This document shows positions 11,648 through 23,363 of a DNA stretch of 64,000 bases, one piece after another (positions within the stretch are counted from its first letter, which is position 1; each line of letters starts with the position of its first letter). Made by a program: the position numbers and the translations under genes. Below the pieces are notes generated by a model, which was not told where the DNA came from, made no database searches, and was given only the letters and a program-made list of their open reading frames with translations. Source of the stretch: Polydactylus sextarius (taxonomy: Eukaryota > Chordata > Actinopteri > Polynemidae); contig CM028927.1 of the NCBI GenBank assembly GCA_016801845.1, positions 8,332,501-8,396,500 on the forward strand, read 5' to 3'.

Positions 11648-12401
11648 CTGGGAAGGAAATAAAGAGTATAAGAATCTCTGAACTTTTTACATTTATGTTG
11701 CATTATTTCAAATGCACCATTACCGGTATAACTTGAGGGAGAGGGATTATTTTCCACACTATTTGAGTTACAAGGTTACTGGAAACAAGTATGTTTTTGG
11801 AATCAATGCAAGTCTACTGGTCGTGCAGTGTGAAAACAAACACTATAATTGATTTTTCTTGAGAACTTTGGTTTTAAAACATTCATCTAAAATGTCTTAA
11901 AGAGGAATAACTTCTCTAATGTCTCAAGAGATTCTCCTCAAAACAATCACAGACAGATGCTCTCAGTTACAAACACAGACACTCCTCAGGTTGCAGCCAG
12001 AGGAGTTTTATGTTAACACAAGAACAAAATAGAAAGTACAAAAACTTTTGGTGATGACTAAGGTCTGGCAACTAAAAGGTCTTTAAACTAAACCAGAGTT
12101 TAGTTTAAAGACCTTGAAGAAAAACTGAGCCAAAAAATTTCACATTCCACTTACTTTATTTACCACAGGCTGTTATAGTGCGCACCATAAATTCCACATG
12201 GTATAAATCGACTACATCTGGCTAGCCCCCAGTCTTTTACAAAATGCCACTGTGTATTTGAAGTGAGTTATTCAATTCAGTGGAACGATATATGTTTCTC
12301 ACTTGTTTCAATTAAATCATGACTTCAAGACTCATGTCACATTAAATTACTGGCAAGCAACATGTACACTCATCAGGAGTATAACAGTGGATGTTACTCA
12401 C
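11648..12401 (-). other. gabbr2: gabbr2 intron D-E (754 bp)
   Basis: Short intron with a GTGAGT donor and a CCTTCCCAG acceptor. Its one notable feature is a perfect 17-bp hairpin at 12076-12115. No transposon or other gene is recognised. Confidence 0.9.
12076..12115. repeat. Perfect 17-bp inverted repeat in gabbr2 intron D-E
   Basis: The left arm at 12076-12092 and right arm at 12099-12115 are exact reverse complements around a 6-nt spacer (CCAGAG). The stem is AT-rich, starting AAGGTCTTTAAACTAAA. In the pre-mRNA it would form a stable local hairpin roughly 290 nt downstream of the exon D donor. Confidence 0.95.
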
Positions 12402-12590
12402 CCTGCCAGAGATGCCCTTGATCTGTCGAGCGCTCAGCGGCTCAAAGTCCACACTGATGTATCCTTCCATGGCTGTAAGCAGCTTTTTGGTGGTGCAGTT
12501 GGTGGTGTTGGCCTGCTCCCACCAGTTGCCCTGGTACCAGCCGGGGATAATCCACTGGTATTTACTGCCAAACATGTTCAGGTTATATGC
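12402..12590 (-). CDS. gabbr2: gabbr2 exon D: GABA-B receptor 2 ligand-binding domain
   Basis: This 189-bp exon (63 codons, phase 0) begins AYNLNMFGSKYQWIIPGWY and ends near FEPLSARQIKGISGR. It corresponds to recalled human GABBR2 residues about 267-333, four residues shorter in the variable loop after WWEQ. That loop keeps a cysteine equivalent to human Cys302, which pairs with Cys265 encoded by exon C. It carries two neighbouring sequons (NTT and NCT) where human has one (Asn298). The acceptor is TCTTCTAG and the donor GTGAGT. Confidence 0.97.
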
Positions 12591-13093
12591 CTAGAAGAGA
12601 CAGAGGAAATTGAGGTTGAGGCAGTCTAACAGCAGGCAGATTCAGTAGCCTATAATATATTCTTATTACCATAACTAATGTGTAATTATTCTTGCTTGAT
12701 GGGAATTACTGTCTTTCCTGATAGTTTGGATCTACTGCCAAATGAGCTTGGAAAATTACTGTTAAATTTTGAACTTAGCCCCAGGGGTAAATCATAAAAT
12801 GAGATCAAACCATCTAAAGTCCAAATTATGTGAAGCCAAACAGTTAAGTGAGAAATTTAGCCAGACCTAATTCTGTCTGGGTAAGATTCGTTTCTGCTAG
12901 CTTTGGACATGAAAGTCTCACACTTTTGCACAATTACCATTTCATATTTAACAATTCCAAAAATCCAAATCACAACACGTGATGTTTGGCTGTGTTTCAA
13001 GATAAATGAAGTATTAACTGACACTGGAAGATAGCATTGGCAACGAAGATGTAGAAAGCTTTCAGTGATAATGAGTGTAGACTGAGGACTTAC
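12591..13093 (-). other. gabbr2: gabbr2 intron C-D (503 bp)
   Basis: The shortest intron here, with a GTAAGT donor and a TCTAG acceptor. I see nothing else in it. Confidence 0.9.
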
Positions 13094-13159
13094 GCAGCAA
13101 AAGACTTTGGATGCCAGGTTCTCATCAAACTGGCCAATTATGATTCTCACATCATTGTC
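13094..13159 (-). CDS. gabbr2: gabbr2 exon C: GABA-B receptor 2 ligand-binding domain
   Basis: This small 66-bp exon (22 codons, phase 0) encodes DNDVRIIIGQFDENLASKVF followed by two cysteines. It matches recalled human residues about 245-266. The adjacent cysteines correspond to human Cys265 and Cys266, which are disulfide-bonded to Cys302 (exon D) and Cys237 (exon B), so this exon links its neighbours structurally. The acceptor is TTTTTTCAG and the donor GTAAGT. Skipping it would keep the frame but remove both cysteines. Confidence 0.96.
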
Positions 13160-13914
13160 CTGAAAAAAGAGAAGAAGACATGTTTTAATGTAAGTAGTAT
13201 AGTAGTATGCAAGGTATACCTACAGTGTGAAATGTGTAATGATATGTGATGTTATTATATGATCAGGATTTTATTGCATCACTATCAGCATACATTAAGG
13301 GATTCATTACACTGCATGCCAGCGTTTTATTGTGATTTTGTGACTCCCTGGTTTTACATGCCTGACAATTCTATCAATGAAAGTATCCTGTTTGTTACTC
13401 TGAGGCTACACTTTAATCAATACACCCATTAGGGAAAAAGAATATCTGTGCTAGGATCAGTTTCCGTGTTTGTGTGGCCTTTTCCCATCGTTCTGCAACA
13501 TCACACTTTATTAAGAAATGGACACAGAATGAGCCATGTGTTGTGTGTACTGCATTTTCAACACTGTATTTCATCAGTGGCAACGGAGTGAAAAGCAAAG
13601 CGGTGGTTGAGAGACCAGGGCAATATCAAGTCGCAAAGTGTCAATCCATAACAACAGAGATATTAGTGTCAGTGGGCAGATTTGCCTTTCTAGCCAACCA
13701 GGCTGGAGAGCATGAATTTACATGGGGATTCAGAGCACATGGCCTGGTGATTGACTCGGTAAATAATTCAAATCGCCGGGGTGGAAGTGCAGCATGTTTT
13801 ACGGTGAGGGAAAAAGATCAGGCTCTGAGGCCAACAGTCTGTCATTTAATGTGCAAACGCATATGTACAATACAAACACAGATGATCACATTCAAACACA
13901 CACGCTTCCCTTAG

Positions 13915-13993
13915 AGCTAGCAAAGCCACAAGGATCAATCTTGAATGTGAGATGTCAGCTCCAAATCACATCACTTAAGGCTTCATACAGCGA
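13915..13993 (+). repeat. Diverged repeat, copy 2
   Basis: Partner of 10886-10972, in the same orientation and likewise just after CA-rich sequence. It lacks 8 bp present in copy 1. Family unknown. Confidence 0.8.
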
Positions 13994-14710
13994 TGACTTA
14001 TCAAAACTTCCCCAAACCTAATCCAATATTACTGACAAAGGTTTGATAAATGTACGTCTGGTCAACAAGGCTGAGCGGGGGGTGCATCGAGAAATATCTG
14101 TCATAAGAAATTTATATGGTCCTGACAGTGCCCAGAGCAATACAAAGAAAAACTACGACTGACAGCATCATCATCATCACACTATTATTACAACGATATT
14201 TGTCACCAACAGTCTTCTCGTAATATCGTTCTCATTCTTTGGGAAAACATAAAGTACCCAATATAATTTTGAGCTCCCTCTTATATTGATTAGCTGAAAC
14301 TGCTAAACATTGCAGACAACCATGCATTTTACCCTTTTAGTGGCATTGGTGACTTCAACAGGGCCTCTATGAAATTTAATTTTAAAGCAAAACACTCTGA
14401 GAAAATGTTTTACAGTTGGTCTGGGTAATTTCAGTGATCCCGTGGGGCTCTGTTGATATTCTAGATGATGAAAAATCTTTTACAAAAGCTGTTCATGATG
14501 CACCCCTCTCAGGCAGTATGACCATATGTCATATATCCCAAGATCATGGAAAGCAACTTAATTATTCTTCCTTGAGGCCAGAAAGCTATAACCATTGCAG
14601 TTATTGGTTGGAGTTGTGTCCTCAAAATAATTGGATGTAATCTAATATATTAGATATATCTTAGATAAAATTTTTACGTAGATAGACAATGTACAGTCTC
14701 TATACGTATA

Positions 14711-14756
14711 CTCTTTCTCATGGGACATACACATGCCCACTTAACATGAGAAAGAG
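14711..14756. repeat. 12-bp perfect inverted repeat
   Basis: Arms CTCTTTCTCATG (14711-14722) and its exact complement (14745-14756) around a 22-nt spacer, about 55 bp right of the palindrome at 14640-14655. Confidence 0.85.
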
Positions 14757-17700
14757 GATGACAGCTTTTAAACTGCTGGACAGCTCAATCAAAAAGCTTC
14801 TCTGGTGGTTTTTCATCAGAGCCAGAGAGCATACTGGGACATTCACTGGGTCTTTTGTGTAAAGCTGTTAAAGTTGTTCCACAGCTCTGGCGCCATCACA
14901 GTGTGCATGTGTGTCGATATGCAACAGGGGCAGGTAACAACTCTAAACTTTTGTGGAGTGTGCTTGCGTTCATTCGTGTGTGTGGTGTGAGAAATGCCAA
15001 TGACTACTCAATAACATTGCTCTTCCCTGGAGGAAAGGCACTTAACCCAGATGACTCCAGCTATGGCTGAGGACCATAGCCTCGGTATAAATTCTGGTCT
15101 GCCTGGCAACGGTATGAAAAGGCAAGGGCATGAGTGAGTGTGTTGTGTTTGTACATTGCAGACAGAGTGGGGCACTACAGGGCCCAAATTATCTTCATTG
15201 CTCAAGCTTTTATATAATTATAACGATAATTGCTCTCAAATAGGGTAGTGTTAAGGGCAGCTTTGACTGCTTTATCTGTGACACAGTTGTTTGTAACTCA
15301 TGGTGATTTATATGTGATAATGGCTTGAGTAATATTGTACCTCATAAGGCCAACCAGGCACTGTTAAGTCTTATTAAGCACAAATACACACAGATAGAGA
15401 GACACACATAAACACGCACACAGTACTAATGATAGTCTTTTATGAGCTTGTGGGAGATGGGTGATTTGTAGACTGGGCAAAGTGTTGCTTCGACCCGCTA
15501 AAACCATCCCCCCATCTGTTTGCAATGATTACTCTGCAGCGAATGCACAGTGAGCTCCCATTATCAAATGCATATAACGCAGGTCACATCTGTTTGTGCA
15601 TTTGAAACCCAATTGACTCTAGGTAAGAAATAAATGTTCTAGACAGTGTTATGACCACAGATGTGGAAATGGAACTAACAGGTGGCTGCTTTGCAAGTAA
15701 AAGTCAATAAAATAATGTCAGTATGCACCAAAACATTTAAGCATTACTGACCTTGTCAAGAACTAACTCAAGCACAGTCTCAAAGCTGTTGTCTCGGCGT
15801 TAAACCGAGTGGACTGGCCCTTAAATCTGGATATGAGGAGGTGTGAGCCTTCACTTTTTGCAGTGTGAGAATCTTGCTACAACTTGGTGCTATTTTGGAT
15901 TTTGTCATAGTAGAGGTGCTTCATCAAATTGAAAAAAGAGCAAGAAAATGGGAACAGCACAAACTGTTCTGGTGACATTATCAATAACAAACCACACAGA
16001 ATGGGTGAACTTATAATGATAATGTCAGCGGAGACCATTTGTCTTGAATTGATCCACAATGTAGCATACACAGAAATTCTGTTTTAAAGAAAAATGTAAT
16101 TCCTGGTTGCAACCTTGTATGAGTTGTATTATAAGGCATATTTTACAATTCTGGCCAATAAACAGTACATGCTGTAGATTTTAAGAAGATTGTGGTTATA
16201 TTGTAGGTGCTCCTGTAAAACGGATGATGCATTTCTCTAATATGCTGGTGAAGAATGCTGTACTTGTGTAAAAAATGGCTTTAATTATTTTTCCAATCAA
16301 AAGTTGGCTTTTATATCAAATTCTAGGGGTTATAACACCACAAATACTGTACATTCAAAGATTGTGTTATGCTGAAATTAAACTTTAGAAGCTGCTTTTT
16401 AAATAACGTGGCATCTAAAAGGAGGGAACTAAAATTGGTCTATAAATAAACCACATTTGAGAACATAACTCACAGCATTACATGTGTGGACCCTTTGCCA
16501 ACCAAAGGCAGCATTAGAAGAAATGGTCCATCCCCTGATTTGTGATATAAGAGGCAAGACTTTTTAATGTATAATAAATAATGAAGTTGTAATAAATAAT
16601 AAAATGCTTTGAACTTGATTTATATTTTTGGATAGCTCTTCTTGCAGCTCTCCTCTTAATCTGTTCATCAATCACAAAGTTTTCAAAAGTCTGTTTCTAA
16701 ATCACCTACTACCTGTTATTTATGTAGAAAATTAAAAAGACTTAATTGTTACTATAAAAGGTAGACAAGTGTGGGCGTTTGTCTGTGTCTGTGGGTAACA
16801 GTGTATGCCTGTTTTTGTTTACTGGTGATATGTTGTCAGCTTGTCTGGTAACAAAGCAAGGGACAGAGAAAAGGAGACAATGATAAAAAAAAAAAAAAAC
16901 ATAAAGTGACAGTGACATGTAAAGGGCTGCTTCAACGCCCTGCAGCAGCAATGCCAGTCTGCTTTTTGAATATTCCAGCTGGAATATCACAGAAGTGAGT
17001 GCTCTATTTGTGGATCGCACAGTGACGCCACGGTCCCTTTACTCCCTCCCACCCACCGCACCCTGCACACACTCATGTATTACACAGTCAAACACACATA
17101 ACAGTGTACCAAAAAAAGACCAGCCTTCACTATGAAATCTGTGTAACCCTCTACTTCATCATATTACGTAGCTGTCAGGGAAACAGCAAAACCTCTGTTG
17201 CGAGATGAGTGGAAAACAGACCATTACGATGTCATAGCTTCCCCCAAATGTTCTGAAAAGCTTTCGAGGCGACGCTGTGATTTGCATATTTAGAGTTAAT
17301 CAAGGAAGGATGGTGTCAGCTTAAAGTGTCAGCCCTCGACACAGAGTTACACATACATTTAAGTAAAAACAGCTTATCTTCCGGTTTCTTCCCTTTTTCT
17401 CTGTCTTGTCACCTCCCGGGTTACATTTCTTTCAACCTGCTTCACGTTGCACACGTCATTTCTTCCACTCACAAATCAGACCTCTTTTTTTCCTTTCATA
17501 CTACATTCTCTTCACTACCAACATCATTTCTCTCACTGTGAAATGTATTCTACCTCTTATCTGAAAATATATTTGTACTCATTCCAATAAAAATCTTCCT
17601 CACTACAACCCAGCTGACACATTGTGCTCATACAACTGATAAAAGAGGTAAAATGCATCGCCGACTGACTCTGAAGATAGTTTGGATAATATATCTATCA

Positions 17701-18896
17701 CGCTTGCCTGAAGTTATACCTGAGCGTTCTTCTTTTTATGCAAAATCTGCTCAACTATACAGGTAAAAGACAGGAGTAAATGGTGTAAAGTTGTAGATGT
17801 AGAAGTCTAAAATTGAAATACTGGTTTAATAATGGTCTGATTTCCTTGTCTCATCTCATGTGAGAGGATAGGAAACGAAAGGACATAACATTCAAAAATC
17901 TTGCTTTCATGTGTGTACAAACATCTACAATGTATGTTAAAACTGCAACTAGAAACCCCTGATCTCAGTGCTACAATGTTGGAATGAGTAGACTTTTGTT
18001 GCTCACTGATGTAATGGAAACTGTGCCAAATGAATATTAATTCTGGACCCTCTCAAGTCCCAGAGCTCTCATAGTCAAAGTGGCCATAGAGACCATCAGG
18101 ACAAACACTAGTAGGCCTGTGGCTGTAAAAAAAAATCCATAAAATCAATCCAAATGGATATGTCCAGGGCTGAATTTTTAAATTATTCTGCCTCTTCACA
18201 TTCTTTGTCTCCTTTGACAGAGCTGTTTTTCTTTTGCCAGGTAGTTTCCGACTGCCATTTCTACTACCTGGGGAAAGCTACCCATAGCTACTGGAGAACA
18301 CAAAAGGGCTGTCCTCTTTCTGCTTGGATCGCACAGTGGCAGACGCACTTCCTGTCTCGTATAAAACTGACCCTTCATTGTTCTGCAAAACATTCACACT
18401 GGGTGGCAAACAGAATTGCACAGCGAACGTGAGACTCAAGGAGAACCCATTGAAACACGGATGATGTCATTACTCTACAGTCATTACATCATGCAATAAA
18501 TATTTACTACATGATGACGAGTTAAAACATAAAAAAGGCATCTACCATCATTTCAAATTCCCATCACACATCCATTAGTAAGAGCGGGTCGTTAGAGGTC
18601 ACTGTGTAGATCCCATAGCCTTTATTGCATCCTCATTAGGGCTCCTCTATTCTCATTGAGAATTCCCCTGCCCTGTTCAGTCAAAGTGTGAGTTGTGTAA
18701 ATTATTCATGGAGCAGCACTCACTTTGAATGGCATTGACTCATTTACAAACACAATATTAAGACTAAAATCTAAAACAGGAAGACTGGAGTTATTTGGTG
18801 TATCTGAGAAATACCTGAAAGAGACTGCCCTTGAATCACGCCAGTGTTTTTATCTAGTTGAACAAAATCAAAAAAGAAATATCTACAATCACTTAC

Positions 18897-18998
18897 CTTG
18901 AGCTTCTTAACATTGACACAAGGGTCGTTGGAGAAACTTTCTGTATCTGCGATCTGAATGTCTGCTTTCTCCAGCTCATTAGTCAGGTCGTTCCTCAC
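18897..18998 (-). CDS. gabbr2: gabbr2 exon B: GABA-B receptor 2 ligand-binding domain, lobe 2
   Basis: This 102-bp exon (34 codons, phase 0) begins VRNDLTNELEKADIQIAD, continues TESFSNDPC and ends VNVKKLK. It aligns without gaps to recalled human residues about 211-244. The cysteine in SFSNDPC corresponds to human Cys237, which pairs with Cys266 from exon C. The donor is GTAAGT. The exon starts with GTGAGG directly after a TTTTAG acceptor, so the acceptor doubles as a near-consensus donor. A T18 run and a (TA)44 array lie within 450 bp upstream of it in the transcript. Confidence 0.97.
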
Positions 18999-19141
18999 CT
19001 AAAAGACCAGGAGACAAGAGAAGACAGAGAGAACGCACATGAGCGTGGCTGATAATTTACAGCGTAAAGTCTTCATTTATCTGCTCATTTTATTTATCAT
19101 CCAACCTATTCATATTTCTCGGCAGGACTGTGGCAACACAA

Positions 19142-19159
19142 TTTTTTTTTTTTTTTTTT
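19142..19159. repeat. T18 homopolymer
   Basis: Eighteen T on the plus strand, followed by T-rich GTTTT units. It lies about 145 bp upstream of exon B in the transcript and is not attached to a recognisable retroelement. Confidence 0.9.
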
Positions 19160-19345
19160 GGTTTTGTTTTGTTTTTACAGACCTAATACTCACCCTGGAA
19201 GACTTTATTGCTCGTTCAATCTGCACTAACAGAGCTGTTTCTCAGTAGGTGATTTATGCAGCCTGCATAGGGTTAAAAGTTATGACAACTGTCAGCATTT
19301 TCTGCTGGGAATCCAGATGGGATCATGTCCTTGTCCGTAGGCTAT

Positions 19346-19348
<3 letters not shown>

Positions 19349-19436
<88 letters not shown>
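19349..19436. repeat. (TA)44 microsatellite
   Basis: An uninterrupted 88-bp TA array about 350 bp upstream of exon B in the gabbr2 transcript. Such arrays extrude cruciforms and vary in length, so the assembled length may not be exact. Confidence 0.95.
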
Positions 19437-19439
<3 letters not shown>

Positions 19440-20367
19440 GATTTGACTGCAATTCTGCTGTGATGACAAAATAGTCATTTCAGAATTGGCTCTTATTACT
19501 TATCCAGAGAAAAGAAAATTATTAACTAGTAAGGAAAACTGCCCTCATTTTACCCTTCTCACATCTGTTCATTCTGCTTTTGCAGGAAGGGTCCATTGAC
19601 ACATGCTCTGTAGTGAGACATAGACGTGTGGACACAGAGGATATTTTACAAGGACAGACCAGGTAAAGCCTTTCACCATCTGCTATCACCACTAGTACGA
19701 TCTACACAGTATGAATCAAACAGTATAGATGTAAACTATCTGAGGGGAGTCTTCATGTTGTATCTTAAATTGCGATTAAAAAGACAGAGTGACAAGCAGC
19801 TTGACATTTTATGACAAAGACATATTTGCAGCTGAAAACATCAAAACCATTATGATTCTGATTCGAATGAAACTGTGTTGTGTATTTGTCACAATGACAT
19901 GCGTTTGTTTTTCATGACACAAGAAAGCAGAAATGTATGCTTTAAATTATCTCCACTGGTTATCCGAGACTGACAAAAAACAGACATATGTGGAATACTG
20001 TACGTGTATCTGCAGCGGCTGTACGTCTGCTTTGATGTATTGATTCAGAGGAATGGTGGGAAATGGGATCAAAGAAGAGAGAGAATGGAATAGGTGCTGT
20101 TATTGCTTGAGGTGGTTTATCATACTGCCTCTCACTTTATTTCTCCCCCTCACAAACACGTTATGATTCATTCCTTTGGCTTCCACTGTTTAAGCTACAA
20201 CTTTAGACTGGAATTACTAGCTCGTTTTTATTTCCCTTCACTAACCAGTGAAGGTGCCATTGACGTCTGTCCCTGTTCAGACTTATATAATATAGAGGTT
20301 GGAAGAAATGTAGTAAAAGGTGCCTTTGATCACAAATTCTTCACTTATTGCTAAAAAAAAATGTTTT

Positions 20368-20515
20368 GTTAGGTCACAGAGACCCTAACCTTTGACCTCT
20401 GACCACTACCATCCTCCAGCTACACACACGAATTCTAATCACTTCTTGAATGATTCAAATTTAAATAAACACCCTCATGGCATTTCTGACATCCCATGAG
20501 AATGGGATGGGCAAA
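20368..20515 (+). repeat. Interspersed teleost repeat (GACCTTTGACC type)
   Basis: Contains GGTCACAGAGACCCTAACC, then TTTGACCTCTGACCACTACC, then AATCACTTCTTGAATG, and ends near GAGAATGGGATGGGCAAAC. This series matches a sequence I recall from many percomorph introns, with motifs GACCTTTGACC, ATCACTTCATCCTTGAGT and GAGAATGGGACGGAC. The class of the repeat is not known to me. Confidence 0.5.
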
Positions 20516-23293
20516 CAGAAAGAAAAAACACAACACCTCCTGCCGAGGCATAGAAAGGCTTTTTTTCCACAGGAAGCATTTTGCCTTGTTATAGCAGAGA
20601 AAGCAAAAGTATAATGGATGCTACAGCATAAACCCATTTTGCTGCTTGTGCTGCTTCAAATGCATGTTGGTAAACAGAATAAATAGAATGTAAAGCATAT
20701 ACATAAACACACTACTCCTTTAGGTGACGGATCATACTCCACCCTAAGTTTTGGCTTAAAGATTTGATGTTTCCATACTGACATAGAGCAGAGGGTTGGG
20801 TAAACTTGAATTCATGTTATTTATAATGACAGTTCGTCATGAGTAAGAAAAGGCGTCAATACAGCCAATAGAAACTTTACATAGGTAAATTTTACGTCAC
20901 AGACAACCTTTTCTTAAATTGACCCATTTTCTAGAGGACATTTCTAAAAAAAGAAATTTCTATGAAAATAGAATGTTCAGAAGCACTTAACGCATGTTCC
21001 AGAATGCAAGCGGACTAGCATTCTACAACAAAGACAACGTAAAAACCTTTTTTGATTCTCCGTCACTTTTAAGATTTGATATTAAATCAAGCTGAACCTC
21101 TGTTTTCTGTCAAGCAAAAAATAAAAACAGACAACCTTCTACCTTTCACAGCTACACAATGAGAGTGTTTCAGACTTAAAATATAAATTTTAGGTGAAGT
21201 ATCACTTCACAAATAGCAACAACACATCGAGGAATGTGAGAGCAGGTAACTCACCCAAGGATATGAAACCATGACTACTGCCACAACCGGTATTACTACT
21301 GTCATCACTTGCTCATGCTATTAAAATTGCTAAACAGCTATTTTAAGTATGCAATTATATAATTGTTGCCATCTAAAAAGAATAAAATAAAATACATAAA
21401 TAAAAAACACAGGACAACCTCAACTTTATTACTCTCATGTGACTAAATGTCTGCTGTCATAATCGCCTCCCCCTCTACTACCCTGGTGGGAGCTCTAAAT
21501 CACTCTGAACATCACTCACTCCTGTACAAACATTCCCACCAATGCACTGCTTGCTGAGCTGAAACAACAGGGACGACGGAGCAGATCAATACAACCAGGT
21601 TTTTGCTCTTGAGGAACAATTGGCTTGGTGGTCTGGACAAGCTACAATGTCCTATCGTGTCCAACATTGATCTAAAAGGCTCAGCTAGTGCAATGCTAAA
21701 GGGGAACTTTCAGGGATGGCAACTGTGTGAACGACAGAATAACACGCAACAATCCTATACAGACGAGACGTACGGTGCAGAGAGGACACATAGTCACATG
21801 TACAGCTAAACACAAGCCATTCACCTCTTATATAAAAAAGCTCCCATCACAAGAGGGTCTGTATTGGTTTGATTTTGTGTTTCATCCACTGAGATGGAAA
21901 AGAACAAATACAACTGTGTTCTGCTGCTGGAACGAGTGTGTCATAGGGAGATGGGGGGCAGGGGACAGATAGATTGAGGGACCGTAGGAGGAGAAAAGTG
22001 AGCAGCTTTTCTGCGTAACAAAAACATCCTCCATTGTCGGGGACAGCCAGGGAATTCCCAGGAGCATATACAGAGGAGTAATCCTGCTGCACATCTGAGC
22101 ACGTTTGCACAAGCAATCACATGCGCACGCACGCACGCACACACACACAGATACACAAACACAAACCCACACAAGATGGATAAAAGATGTCAGTTACTCT
22201 GTATGTTTATAAAGCTACTGGATTTTATTTACACATGTAAATGATGTCTATCTGTCACACAAAAAGACACACACAACTAAATGATCAACCACTTATCCAA
22301 ATAGTCACCACTTAACTATTTTATTCTGCTGTAATAAGTTGTTAAATTTTAAGTTGCGCAATCTCAGCCCAGATTTAAGATCGAGTGCACGACAAAACAA
22401 AAACCACACCCTTCAGGTAACTAACTACAGCCAGATCCAAGTGAGAGCCCTGATGCTAAATATGTCGTGTGTGTCTCTTTGGATGATTCAGAATATGACA
22501 CTGTGAGACAGAAGTATCATTTCCAGGCACATTCACAGTGTGAAGCCCCTGTGCAACGGTGGGTGTGACTGCCTGTGTGCGTATTTAATAGTGTCACACA
22601 TTGGCAGGTGCTTTTCATCATTCCATCTGTCTGTCTGATCTTTGTACATGTGTATCTACACATTCACACTGTATCTGTGTGCCCGCTGCTAGGTTTACAG
22701 CAGATAGACAAAAGAGGATGTGACAAGTACATTTTCATGCAATTTGGCTTTTACAAATGTGAAAATGTGATGGCTCTTTGCACACATCCGTGTCTCATAC
22801 AGTGTGCTGCATTGCTATATAAATCACCATGCAAACCCCAGAGTTCAGCCTGTAATGCCAGTCATGTGCTCATTCAAACTAGCATGACAAATGGTTGTGC
22901 GATAACATGATGACAAATTCTCAACCAGCCTCCTCTTGCACCCTTACATGACCTGTACCTGGCATGATGAGTCATTCTAAAGATGAATTTATACAACATT
23001 ACATGGTTATCTGTAATGAACAGCAGGTGGTAGCTATAGTATAACTGTGAGATGACTTGTGAAAAGGAGAGGATGTCAGAGAAGAGGTGTGAGTGAGCGG
23101 ATGCTGAGAGAGGAACCTCTGCTAGATTTATCAGTGGCCATAGTGTAATTAAACACTTGAGCTCAGAGGGTTCCAGGCAGAGGACAGAGTCCTAATCCTG
23201 TTCTCAGTCAGGTATGTCATTTGACTGACTGATGGTGGCTGCTCCACTCCTACGTGAGCCCTGTTTGTCTGGCAATCTCAATAATGTTGATTG

Positions 23294-23325
23294 CTGTGTG
23301 TGTGTGTGTGTGTCTCTCTGTGGGT

Positions 23326-23363
<38 letters not shown>
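23294..23363. repeat. Compound (TG)n-(TC)n-(TG)n-(AG)n tract
   Basis: Two TG runs interrupted by TCTCTCTGTGGG and followed by AG units. Confidence 0.9.

Larger units (their letters stand above)
13160..18896 (-). other. gabbr2: gabbr2 intron B-C (5737 bp)
   Basis: Intron with a GTAAGT donor. It contains the second copy of a diverged repeat (13915-13993), a 12-bp inverted repeat (14711-14756), a 16-bp perfect palindrome (14640-14655) and an A-run near 16886. I recognise no exon or transposon, and open frames in it look like chance. Confidence 0.85.

Noticed and set aside
19249..19437. Open frame ending in repeated IY residues
   Set aside because: Simply the (TA)44 array in translation.
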